A stretch of DNA of 64,000 bases. Source: Siphonodentalium dalli (taxonomy: Eukaryota; Mollusca; Scaphopoda; Gadilida; Siphonodentaliidae). Every line of letters starts with the position of its first letter. The first letter of the stretch is position 1. Positions 50,801 to 61,905 of this stretch are shown one piece after another. The notes beneath the pieces are model-generated. The model was not told the DNA's origin and searched no databases. It saw only the letters and a list, made by a program, of their open reading frames with translations. The stretch is taken from assembly GCA_032622095.1 (NCBI GenBank), contig CP136069.1:201548690-201612689 (forward strand). The letters run 5' to 3'. The position numbers were made by a program, and so were the translations under genes.

Positions 50801-52566
50801 ATTTACAACATAACACAGCCTCCAGTCGGACAATTTCCAACCTAACACACCCTACAGTCGGACAATTATCAACATAACACACCCTACAGTCGGACAATTT
50901 CCAACCTAACACATCCTGAAGTCGGACAATTTCCAACCTAACACACCCTACAGTCGGACAATTTACAACATAACACACCATATAATCGGACAATTTACAA
51001 CATAACACACCATACAGTCGGACAATTTCCAACCTAACACACCCTATAATCGGACAATTTACAACATAACAAACCCTACAGTCTGACAATTTACAACATA
51101 ACACAGCCTACAGTCGGACAATTTCCAACATAACACAGCCTACAGTCGGACAATTTCCAACCTAACACACCCTACAGTCGGACAACTATCAACATAACAC
51201 ACCCTACAGTCGGACAATTTCCAACCTAACACACCCTATAATCGGACAATTTCCAACATAACACACCCTACAGTCTGTCAATTTACAACATAACACAGCC
51301 TACATTCGGACAATTTCCAACATAACACAGCCTACAGTCGGACAATTTCCAACCTAACACACCCTACAGTCGGACAATTATCAACATAACACACCCTACA
51401 GTCGGACAATTTCCAACCTAACTCACCATATAATCGGACAATTTCCAACATAACACACCCTACAGTCTGACAATTTACAACATAACACAGCCTACAGTCG
51501 GACAATTTCCAACATAACACAGCCTACAGTCGGACAATTTCCAACCTAACACACCCTATAATCGGACAATTTACAACATAACACACCCTACAGTCGGACA
51601 ATTTCCAACCAAACACACCCTATAATCGGACAATTTACAACATAACACACCCTACAGTCTGACAATTTACAACATAACACAGCCTACAGTCGGACAATTT
51701 CCAACCTAACACAGCGTACAGTCTGACAATTTACCACCTAACACACCCCGCAGTCTGACAATTTACAACATAACACACCCTACAGTCGGACAATATACAA
51801 CATAACACACCCTACAGTCGGACAATTTCCAACCTAACACACCATACAGTCGGACAATTTCCAACCTAACACACCCTACAGTCGGACAATTTACAACCTA
51901 ACACACCCTACAGTCGGACAATTTACAACATAACACACCCTACAGTCGGACAATTATCAACATAACACACCCTACAGTCGGACAATTTCCAACCTAACAC
52001 ATCCTGAAGTCGGACAATTTCCAACCTAACACACCCTACAGTCGGACAATTTACAACATAACACACCCTATAATCGGACAATTTACAACATAACACACCC
52101 TACAGTCGGACAATTTCCAACCTAACACACCCTATAATCGGACAATTTACAACATAACACACCCTACATTCTGACAATTTACAACATAACACAGCCTACA
52201 GTCGGACAATTTCCAATCTAACACAGCCTACAATCTGACAATTTACCACCTAACACACCCTACAGTCTGACAATTTACAACATAACACACCCTACAGTCG
52301 GACAATTTCCAACCTAACACACCATACAGTCGGACAATTTCCAACCTAACACACCCTACAGTCGGACAATTTACAACCTAACACACCCTACAGTCTGACA
52401 ATTTACAACATAACACACCCTACAGTCGGACAATATACAACATAACACACCCTACAGTCGGACAATTTACAACCTAACACACCCTACAGTCGGACAATTT
52501 CCAACCTAACACACACTACAATCGGACAATTTACAACATAACACAGCCTGCAGTCGGACAATTTCA
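47892..52566 (+). repeat. 32-bp satellite, right block, ~148 copies
   Basis: The same unit and orientation as 39799-40262. Sub-blocks repeat (e.g. 48895-49250 and 49310-49620 share the same series of variants), showing unequal exchange of multi-unit segments. Short frames on both strands are repeat artefacts. Confidence 0.97.
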
Positions 52567-52754
52567 AAATGACCAAATATATAAAAATATGCTACTGTTG
52601 GTCAAAACATAATACATTACACACTAATTACCAGATTATAAACAAAACAATGATAACAATGTTAACCTAAGCTGTTGACAATTTTAACCAAAGTGGGTTG
52701 GGGTGGTGAAACACCCCCCCCCCCCCCCCCGACGCCACGTCGCTAGATACTCAC

Positions 52755-52821
52755 TATTTTGAGAGATAACACGGGTGACGAAGCCTTGGAAACATAACAT
52801 CAAGAGAAGCCGCAGATCCAT
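52755..52821 (-). CDS. Exon 1: start codon and signal peptide
   Basis: The start ATG is at 52821-52819 in a strong context (A at -3, G at +4). An in-frame TAA lies eleven codons upstream (52854-52852), which supports this start. The 22 codons give Met-Asp-Leu-Arg followed by a hydrophobic core rich in Leu, Met, Phe and Val, then a polar stretch ending Ser-Gln-Asn. This is the pattern of a cleaved secretory signal. The exon ends in phase 1 at a consensus donor GTGAGT (52754-52749) and joins exon 2 as Asn-Asn-Cys-Gly. A decayed hAT-like terminus ends about 8 bp inside the intron. Short upstream ATGs, for example around 52868, are out of frame. Confidence 0.78.
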
Positions 52822-53394
52822 CTTGCTTGTTTTCCTCAATATATCACACGTTTAACCTCCGGAATAACATTTCATGATTAAAGAGACTTCAGCACCGTGC
52901 ACTGGTTCCACATAAATACAGAAGAAAAATATCTGCGAACGAGATTGTTTTGAACCCGCAGTGTGCTAACATCCAAACAAAAGAGTTTCGTCAAAAAGTA
53001 TATTTGTTTGTGGCGTTTATTAGTACAATTAAACAGTTTAACAATATTCAATGGTAGGACCTATCGATATCCATGTTTGTGCAACTTTGTTATATAGTTT
53101 ACTTTGCTGTCTAAATATCGCCCGCTAAATACCCATTAACCCACGTAAAGGCATTCACCATTTGGACTCCGTCATCACAATGGAAGATGTTATCAGCTGA
53201 CAATTATTCCACGTAAAGCCACTAGAAATGTGGACTACGTCATCACGATTAAATGTGCCCTAAAATGACCTAATGGGACTTCTGTCCGATATTTGGGAAG
53301 TGCGCTTCTATGTTTAAACTATTTGACAAAAAAATATGACTTGTATGGTATGACGAGACGATGAACACGCGGTCTATACTGAGGCTTAACCAGG
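52822..53394 (-). promoter_or_regulatory. 5' leader and presumed promoter region
   Basis: This is the sequence directly upstream of the cadherin-gene start. It has an in-frame stop at 52854-52852 and at least two short upstream ATGs. No clear TATA box or initiator could be assigned, and the transcription start is unknown. CGTCATCAC motifs occur twice on the plus strand (53168 and 53236). Confidence 0.35.
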
Positions 53395-53402
53395 TCTGGC
53401 CA

Positions 53403-54441
53403 CAGGGACGTGGCTAGAGGATCTCCGTTGGGGTGTCCACCTTTGTGGAATTCTAACTGCAACCGCCCCTTGAATCAGACCAAACACAAGGTTTTGCATA
53501 ATTCCATTTGTACCCCCCCCCCCCCCCATTGAATCAGATCAAACAAATGTTTTGCACAATTCATTCTCCCCATTGCACATCTACCTGATGATATTCAGAC
53601 TTCTGAACCTGAAACTTGCATAAATCCTAACACCTACTTGTCTAACTCCAGACACATGCACAAGACTATGGACAAGCGATCAGGACACACCGGGTCGACC
53701 ATTGTTGATCGGCCCGGTGTGAGAAAATTTTGAAAACTAAAACATAAAATCGCAAAATCCTGGCATCTAGACAGACCTCAAGCTTTCCTAGTGTTGCGAA
53801 ATTCAAACCTCATACTCACCTTTAGGTTGGAAATTGTCCAACTGGTGACCATTTCAGTCCACAATTTTGAAAAAATATTGTTTTCTTATACTAATTAGCA
53901 GTTTTTTTATTGGCCACGGGGGGGGGGGGGGGGGGGGGAGGACACACCTGCCCGACCATAGTTCGGCTCGGTATGCGAACATTTTGGAATCTTAACAAGA
54001 AAATACTAGCATCCAGACGCCTCAAGCCTTCCTATAAATCTCAAACCTGACAACTGATGACAATTCCAGTGACAATTTTGACCAAAAGTAGGGCAATATT
54101 GCTTTCTTAAATTCACTAGCAGTATTTGACTGGCCAAGGGGTGGACCGGGTGTTGGAAATTTCCACCCTGACACCCCCTGAGGTTGGAAAATTTCCAACT
54201 GATGGCCATTTCAGTTAAATATTTGTACCAAAAAGAAGGAAAATATGCAAATATTGGTCCAAAAACAATAAATTCCCCCTAACAAATTGTTTGAAAATCA
54301 AACTACAAGAACATTTTCAGCCTATTGCTGGTGTTAAATTTCCAACTAATGTTGTGTTATATATGAAATTTCCAACTGTTGAAAATTTTGACCAAAGTTG
54401 GTGGGGGTGAGACACCCCAACTCCCTATCGCCATGTCCCTG
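53403..54441. mobile_element. hAT-like element, 1039 bp
   Basis: The left end CAGGGACGTGGCTAGAGG and the right end on the opposite strand CAGGGACATGGCGATAGGGA continue into GTTGGGGTG in both. Flanking octamers TCTGGCCA (53395-53402) and TCTGGCTC (54442-54449) agree at six of eight bases, consistent with an aged target duplication. The interior holds many quasi-palindromic TTGGAAAATTTCCAA phrases, runs of C and G, and a hairpin CACACCGGGTCGACC (53687-53722). No transposase. Confidence 0.82.
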
Positions 54442-54449
54442 TCTGGCTC

Positions 54450-55650
54450 GTGTGCAAATCTAAACATATCGTCCGATGTGCTCATATAGTCTTTAAAAAC
54501 GTTCTCGGTACACGAAACTAAAGTCGCGAAGGCGAACCCAATTAGTCATAAAGGAGTGTACTTAGACACTCATCGATATTTAAACTCAGATAACATAACT
54601 AATGTCGGCACCGTTTGATAGTTGACGAGATAAGTACACAAGATTCGTTGGTAAACAATGGGGTCGTGTGGTATACCGTAAGCACGATGTTGACTTAAAT
54701 AGTTAAGGCGCCTGTCCAATACACATCGCTTATATGTCGCCCGATGGTTTCTAAATAGACGACTGTGTGAGTGTGTACTTTTTACGTAGTTACAAAATGT
54801 TCACCAAAAGAAATCACCCAAACTGACACGATCATTAGGTTGATCGATATACACCTTTCGCATAACAGAGAGGTTTCGCAACTCACGGTTAGAGCAACGA
54901 CAAGTTTAGGGCAACGGTTAGCAGTTAGGGTGATACGTGATCAAACAATGCGCACGTCCTAACCGTAGTCGAAATGTCATAACTGTGCGACGGATAGCGT
55001 ATCAGCTTATTCGATGTCTACCCAAAAATCCATTAAACATACATATATGTTTATTGTTCAACCTCCACAATGGGAGAGCCTCGGTATATACAATATAATA
55101 CATCAAGATTAACGAGATGAGAGCAAATAGCATGAGGGGTGACTGAGGACAGTGGTGGAGAGAGTGGGGGAGAGAATGAGATATAGATTATAGAGAGAAA
55201 GATATAGGGAGACAGATATAAATATTTAGCTAGGGCATCGAGAGAGTTTAAGTAGCAAGAAGTTCCAGAACTGGACGCTATAGCAAACATAAATAGTCGG
55301 TAAATCCATTAAACATAGATATTAGATAAATTCATTGAACATAGATACTCGGTAAATCCATTAAACATAGATACTCGGTAAATTGTTTTGTTATACTAGT
55401 TGCAGCCATTATTTAGCAGGCTTTGAACAGCTATCCCCAATTGGCCGATTGATACAAATATTATCGTTCGTGCTGTACATAATCTGCATGCTAGATCGTG
55501 CGAAGTGGTAAAACTCAATGTGCACAATTGACCAGTCATTAATAAATTAATAAACAAATTCCTTGCTGCGCATTCCATCTGATAAATCCGTTCCGTTGGT
55601 CGACTGTTCGTCGGCACGATTCCATAGGAATGTATGCATCACGTTTTTCG
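54450..55650. other. Upstream flank, no recognised gene
   Basis: A short direct repeat (ACTCGGTAAATCCATTAAAC ATAGAT, three copies) lies near 55290-55380, and a GAGA-rich stretch at 55140-55210. No convincing exon. Confidence 0.4.
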
Positions 55651-55657
55651 TCTGCAG

Positions 55658-56180
55658 ACAGGGAGTCCCTAGATTGGTGGGTGGTCGTTTCACATTTGAA
55701 ATTCCAACGGCACCATAAACAAATCACAGGGTTGCGTAATTGCATTTGCAGCCCCCTTGAGGTTAGATAGTCCTAACGGTTCCCTCGCATGCCTGGGCGG
55801 TAGCCTATTTTGAATCAGTAGTATTGTGGCTATGCATAAGAACATTTTGAGATGAACACATGAAAATTGCATTCATGGTTTGGCAGGTGTGAGAACGTTT
55901 TGAAATCTGAACATTAAAATTGCAAAATAATATCAACTAAACTGGCCTCAGCTGTCCAAGTGTTTGAACTTCCAACCTGGTATCCCCACTAATGATGGAA
56001 CATTTCCAACAGATGGCCATTTCTGTCCTATATTTTGCCTTAAAGTAGGAAAATATGCAAATGTTGGTTAAAAACAAACAAATTTCCCACTAATGAAAAT
56101 TTCAACTTATTGCTGGTGTGAAGTTTCCAACTAATGTTGTGTCAGGTATGAAATTTCCAACAGTTGGAAATTGTGACACC
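55658..56180. mobile_element. Partial hAT-family copy lacking its right end
   Basis: Left end CAGGGAGTCCCTAG. It then has the same order of phrases as 53403-54441, such as AATTCCAACGGCACC, GGGTTGCGTAATTGCATTTG, ATGGCCATTTCTGTCC and GAAAATATGCAAATGTTGGT. The right terminus is absent. Confidence 0.7.
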
Positions 56181-56339
56181 AACCTTGCTGAGAATAATCT
56201 CGTTATGTTCAATGACAACTACAACGAAAAATGGAAAAAACATTATTAATCGCTCTTCTCTACGAATAACAACTGGCGCCGAACCGATTACAATGACCAG
56301 ACTATATGATATAATGTCACGGATTTCGACGAAATTTTA

Positions 56340-56452
56340 TACATAGGGGTACTTTTGTCCGGGGAGTGTTTTGGACCGGTCAAATCGTTACCTTGACCTT
56401 CAAATTGGTCAATTCAAGGTCAAAGCCCGGACGAAGTCGGGTCACCTTCTAG
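56340..56452 (+). mobile_element. Helitron 3' end
   Basis: An 18-base hairpin GCCCGGACGAAGTCGGGT, then CACCTT and CTAG followed by T, is the Helitron 3' signature (hairpin, short spacer, CTRR, insertion before T). An inverted TTGACCTT...AAGGTCAA pair lies just upstream. No matching TC 5' end was found, so the element length is unknown. Confidence 0.7.
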
Positions 56453-56939
56453 TTACATATATACATTAATTTTGACAAACGTTTTGACAATAAAATAGAA
56501 TAGTATAGATGGTTGATTGATTGGAAAGGGATTAAACAACAAGCCCAATAATACAAGGGCTTTTGTCAAGTTTGCTCCCCTTAATATTAAAGTTATTATT
56601 TTGTTGAAAATGTTTCCCATGCATTGAGTATACTACTTGCACGGGGCTATTGTGCTCTGGAATATAAACAACAATCTATACGTATAGCACTGTACAATAC
56701 GGAGCATGCGTGAACAAAATCAGTATACGGTGTACGTGTATATTCGCCGTTATTATTAGACGCGCTAGCTAGCTAAACCATTAACAGAATAAAATTTCCG
56801 TCTCGTAACACCTATATTTATAGAAATACGACACTAGCAACTCCAACTGTATCCACCACATATTAGTTCTGATATCAATGCATTGGGGTTAGAAATGTTG
56901 TGTTGGTATGTGGCAAACATCTTGGTGGAATAAGAGAAC

Positions 56940-58230
56940 CACGATCGAATATGTATGCCATATATACGTATAACCGTATTCGCGGCGAATATACGTCATA
57001 TGCGACGTACTAGGGTGTAATTCTGACATCTTACGGCGAATATACATGTACACCGTACTATGGCGCAAGTACGGCGGATATATGGCGTACTATTGGACGT
57101 AAGTACGTCGTACTATATTATTTAAATATTGCACGGCTTGGAGGTGACTATGCAAAAATAGTGGTCCGAGGGGAGGAATAGTCCCAGAGCCGGAGGCGAG
57201 GGGACTATTCCTCCACCGAGGACCACTATTTTGGCATAGTCACCGACAAGCCGTGCAATATTTATTATATTTTATCGAACGTTTTTCATTCTGTACCAGG
57301 ACCCATAATGATTAATGTCAAACAGTTCACAATCATTTATATATTCCCATGTATTCCCTTTTCATTGCAGAACGATTCAATATTTCCAGTGCAAAGTTTT
57401 GTTGTTTCTTTTTTTTTTTTGCTTGTCAAATTTTCTTCAATAAATTGCCCGGCTTCTAATTGGGCAAATCTTAAATTTTCTTCCTCGATAATTATTAACA
57501 ATGGAAAGCAGACGTCGTTGTTGTTGTTAAACAATGACATCAGTTCAAAACAATACTTTTTTTTAACCAAAAACAAAGTGAAGATTCGTTCAGAAAATTT
57601 AGTACCGCGAACTGAGGAAATAGACAAAAATATAGAAGCGATATTGTGATCAGCGGAGAAAGGAACATGATAAATCGCCACATCAAACATGGGTAAAACA
57701 TCACAAATAACATAAAGAAATTGCTTACGATAATTTATTGCGCTCTAGTTTTCGATTACAAAGACATTTCGGATAAAAATATGTTGAACTTTCGCAGCGA
57801 GACGGAGATGACTTTCAAATTACCTCCCCGGAATAGTGGGCATGCTAAAAATAGATTTCTGGATTTTCCAAGCGATAGTGGGTGTGCTAAAATTAGGAGG
57901 CCCACTATGGCTTCGTGTACGACACTATCGATAATAGTGAATGCCAATCAACCAATCACAAGCGTGGATAAGGCTTAGATAGTCACGTGAGATAAAATAT
58001 TGTGTTATTACGCCGTACAAGAGGGCCGTATTACGGCGAATATACGTCGTACTGAGACGTAATTACGCCACATTACAGAGAATATACACCACATTATAGA
58101 GCGTAGGTATGTTGTGGTGGACTTAATTGCGGCTTATATATGCCGTATTATATTCGGCGTATATATATGCCGTATTATATAGAGCGTAGGTTAGCCGTGC
58201 TATGGCTTAATTACGCCGTGATGGTGCTAT
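56940..58230. repeat. TACGGCG/CGCCGTA-rich array split by a foldback block
   Basis: Loose 20-40-base repeats of CGTATTACGGCGAATATACG type cover 56940-57118 and 57995-58230. Between them is a block beginning with a large hairpin. Confidence 0.7.
57121..57265. repeat. 145-bp near-perfect palindrome
   Basis: TAAATATTGCACGGCTTG ... GTGACTATGC, AAAATAGTGGTCC and GGAGGAATAGTCCC read forward, and the same words read back on the other side of a short GC-rich centre (CCGGAGGCGAGG). It probably marks one end of the inserted block 57121-about 57990. Two overlapping frames in that block (57308-57649 and 57337-57690) are unrecognised and not called. Confidence 0.85.
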
Positions 58231-58424
58231 AGGTTTTAATTCATTCATAAATGAAACTCGGTCAAAATTCGGTCTTCAAAATACAAGGATGTAGAATTAA
58301 AATAGAATATGAATACAGTGACTGACATTAGAATATCAATTCAATTCTCTTCAAATACCACTTCTATATTATGCATGGGTACCGGTTTTAAATAATGTGG
58401 TAAAGATTAACCGATAGAATAACC

Positions 58425-58551
58425 GAAAACTGCACACTTCTAGCCCGTCCGGTTGCCGCGGGAGGTGTTACATGGATATCCAATGCCGTTTCGGTATTTA
58501 TGGACCAATTTTTGACCAAATAAACGGCGCAGTAGGGTGGCCCACCCCAAA
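58425..58551 (+). repeat. 125-bp satellite, left fragment
   Basis: One unit running CCGAAAACTGCACACTTCTA GCCC, GGTTGCCGCGGGAGG, ATGCCGTTTCGGTATTTATG and GTAGGGTGGCCCACCCC. It is cut by the Helitron at 58551/58552 and resumes at 61906. Confidence 0.9.
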
Positions 58552-61500
58552 TCTATATCTATATTTGCGAATGTCTGTCTGTCTGTCTGTCTGTGTTCTA
58601 TAGAAATTCACAGGGGACCATCTAGATGATGCCAAAGGGGTCTACTAGGAGTAGCTTTTTACGAGAAAGATACTGGTCGGGGTTAGAATTTTCTAAAGTG
58701 ACGCCGTTATTGTCAGGGGCAGAAAAGGGGGAGGGGCAGAAAAAAATTTGTCGCCGATTGCCACAAAACTTATATATAATCATCCCCATAATATGTTGAA
58801 TCTAATGGTGTGGTTTAAATATGGCAAAAGTCGCGCCGTTCGCGTCAGTGGTGCTCGGAAGGGGGGGGGGGGGGAGATTTTTTTTCTGTCGCCGATTGCC
58901 ACAAAACTTACATATAATCATCCAGATGATATGAAGAAGCCAACGGTGTGGTTTAAATATGTTAAAAGTGGCGTCGTTTGAGTCAGGGATGAACGGAAGG
59001 GGAGAGGGGCACCAAAATTGATAAAACTAATTTTAGCGCCGATTTCCACCAAATTGATATATATTCTTCTTCATGATACAAGGAATCTAATTGTGCGATT
59101 TAACAACGCCAAATTGTTGTCTTTGGGTTGGAGATTGGGAGGGGGTGGGCACTAAATTTGACAATAAGTCGCCGATTGCCACCACACTTATACAAAATCA
59201 TCCCCATGGTATGAGGAGTCTAATGGTGTGGCTTTTATCTGTCAAATGTGGCCTCATTCAAGTCAGGGCTGCATTGAAAGGGACAGGGGCACCAAAATTG
59301 ACGCACAATATTTTTAGCGCCAATTTCCACCAAATTGATACACGTTCTTATCCATGATACGAGGAATCTAATCGTGATTTAAAGACGCCATAGTGGTGCT
59401 GTTTGGGTGAGCGATGGAGAGGGGAGGGATTGGCACCAAATTTGATAAAAAAATTGTTTAGTCGCCGATTATCACCAAACTTATAAACAATCAACTCCAT
59501 GATATCAGGAGTGTAATCGTGTGGTTTAAAGGTGGATTATCTCTTTGTAAACATGTATTATATAGTTACCGGGGTATAAAATATTATATTTGAATCGAAG
59601 ACTCCTGTCCGGAAATGCTTCTATCGATTAATATTAATTTTATTTCGAACATTTTCTGGTCTAAAAATGTGTGTTTGTTCAGCTAACGAACAATAGTGGT
59701 TACTGTTAACAGAGACCAGAAATTATATTGTGCAATTTTATCACAAATAAACGTTAATTATACTCATTATCGCTTATATCTGTGGAAAAAAACAATACAA
59801 ACAACCAATATGTGACATTTGACATTCGTTGCGTAGCCGTAGGAACAGCCAAGTGCTCTATATCGCAATACGGTCTCATCCAAATGGTCGGTTCTAAAAA
59901 TAGTAACATAAACGGGCCCGATTTAATATTCGAAATAAAATCAATATTAATTGATAGAAGCTTTTCCGGACATAGGTCTTCAGTTCATATCTATTATTTT
60001 ATACCCACGCAACTATTTAAAATTTGTTATTTAAAGAGATAATCTATCTTTAAGGATGTCACAAGTGGGGCCATCGAGTCAGTGGTGTATAGAGATGAGA
60101 GGTACACACAAAATTATATCTATATGTTTAGTGCCGATTTCCACCAGATTGTTACATATTCTTCTACGTGATACGAAGAATCTTATCGTGTGGTTTAGAT
60201 ACACCAAATTGGTGCCCTATGGGTGAGAGATATGGGGACCTTAAATTTGATACGAATTTGTATACTCGCCAATTTTCACCAATTTCATATATATGCATCT
60301 CTAATCTCTAATGAGTCTTAGTGTGTGCAGCTTGAGTCCGAAATAGGGACGGGAGGGTCACCAAATATGATACGAAATATTTTTAGTACCAATTACCATC
60401 AAATTCAGACACGTTCTTCTCAAATGATACAAGAAATAAAATCGTGCTGTCTGTCTGTCTCTTTGTCTGTCTGTGTGCGTTCTATATATAACTTCACGCG
60501 GTACAATCGAGATGACACCAAGGCGTTCTGAGATGGGTAACTTTTTACAAGGAAGATAATGGTGCGGGTTAAAATTTTCTAAAATGACGCTGTTGGTGGG
60601 AGGGGAAATTAAAAAAATATGGTGAAATAGTTTTGTCGCTGATTTCCACCAAACGAATACATAATCACCTTCGCGATATGGCGTTGTTAGAGTCAGCGTT
60701 GCATCAACAATTGATTTAATAAACCAAATTCCACCAAATTCATACACGTTTTTCTCTAATGATATACCATGAATTAAATCACATTTGGTGTCGTTTGCGT
60801 CACGTATGGCGAGCGGCTATGCACTATCATTGATAAGATTGCTATTCGCTGATATCCACATATAAGTTATATACAGTCACAAGGCCATCTCCATATCATT
60901 TTAAGTAGTTGTCGTTCACATTTCACAATCCCGACATATGGTGACCCACATAAGTCACTTGAACAATGATATCTTCTTAACAGTCATATTTATATGGGAA
61001 TGGCAATCAAGGCATTCACACAATGAGCTAGCAAAAAGAGATAACTAGAAGAAACATTAAACGTATAGTTATCATTCTATTGAAGAGATACATATATTCG
61101 TGCAAACTGAGAGACCTCGAACCGTCAGAGGATTGCATATATATAATAACAAAATTTAGTCTGTTCCATTCAATACAGTTTCCACAAAAAGTTACAATTT
61201 GTCAAGAGATATGGAAGGCCTGTTCAAAAATAGTGGTCACAGTGTGCAGTCAAATATAGTTTCTTCTGATATACAAGAAAATGCAGTTAGTAGCACAAGA
61301 CTTTTCAGGATCCTACAAATACTGACAGCTGAGAAGGGTTTTATAACAGACTCATCGACTGACATAAACAACTCAAAATCTCGCTCTGTGCCTGGCACAT
61401 GTAGCTGATATATGTGCGCAGCAACATTTCGTTTAAACTAAGAATATTTAGCCAATATATAGCACCATGAACAGAGGAGCACCTGGAAAGTTCTTTGAAA

Positions 61501-61905
61501 CATCTGTATCTTCATGGAGATATGATAGCCATGTGTCCTCGAGATCTTAGTCCAACCCACTAGATTGATTGATACATCTCAATATGTAAAACCCAATTAT
61601 CATCTTTTATCGAACTAATGTGTTTATGATGTTCATGTATCATATTCTAACGTCTAATGTATACACAGTTGTAAATAAATAAATACTTCATTATTGGTGG
61701 AACGGATTAATCGCGATAAACAGAATGACAATTGACAAGGTGAGCCACAACTTATATTCCATGACTGTAATAATCATGTTTTGTGATGCTATTTGAATAT
61801 ACAATTTATGAGAAAACGTATAACACTTTAAGCAAGAGCATTCTCTATTCCCAACAAATATCCACATCATACATTAACCTGGGCAACGCCGGGTAACCCT
61901 GCTAG
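58552..61905 (+). mobile_element. Helitron, non-autonomous, 3354 bp
   Basis: The 5' end is A|TCTATATCTATATTTGCG, followed by a TGTCTG run. The 3' end is the 18-base hairpin ACCTGGGCAACGCCGGGT, spacer AACCCTG, then CTAG|T. It lies between A (58551) and T (61906), the Helitron target AT, without target duplication. Deleting it rejoins a 125-bp satellite unit. No Rep/helicase protein is seen. A second 5'-like segment at about 60440-60600 suggests a tandem or nested copy. Confidence 0.93.
58745..60780 (+). repeat. ~140-bp internal repeats of the Helitron
   Basis: A phrase GTCGCCGATTGCCACAAAAC TTATA ... CATGATATGAGGAATCTAAT ... GTGTGGTTTAAA recurs with a 136-147-bp period from 58749 (58889, 59036, 59172, 59319, 59462) and, more diverged, from 60130 to 60780. 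Confidence 0.88.

Larger units (their letters stand above)
39642..52746. mobile_element. hAT-like element expanded by satellite and nested insertion
   Basis: The left end CAGGGGCGTGGCTAGAGGGT and following 150 bp match the left part of the hAT copy at 53403. The right part 52567-52746 matches the end of that copy: ATATGC...TTGGTCAAAA, then AACCAAAGTGGGTTGGGGTG and a decayed terminus CGCCACGTCGCTAG. Between them lies the 32-bp satellite, which is itself split by a 7.6-kb element. Flanking octamers (AATGCAGA and ATACTCAC) do not match, so the outer boundary is less certain than for the other elements. Confidence 0.6.
5477..52821 (-). other. Gene model: secreted or membrane cadherin-like protein, 5' part
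   Basis: Ten exons joined by hand into an open frame of about 487 codons, with no internal stop. Codon phases at the junctions are 1,1,1,2,1,1,0,0,1, and each acceptor phase fits the donor before it. Introns are 24455, 1909, 3365, 4508, 1579, 2154, 4515, 2326 and 1072 bp. The layout is a signal peptide, an N-terminal beta-rich extracellular domain, cadherin-like repeat 1, a uncertain 62-residue exon, and cadherin-like repeat 2. The last visible exon ends with a good donor, so the gene continues beyond the left edge. The cadherin assignment rests on recognisable repeat motifs. The lineage and the name are not established. Leaving out exon 8 also keeps the frame. Confidence 0.85.

Noticed and set aside
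47892-52566. Minus-strand Cys/Leu-rich frames (e.g. near 50739-51104)
   Set aside because: These are repeat artefacts of the 32-bp satellite; frames shift whenever 28-29-bp units occur.
57308-57690. Two overlapping frames of 113 and 117 codons on opposite strands
   Set aside because: Each is the shadow of the other in a palindromic, AT-rich block; no motif decides between them.
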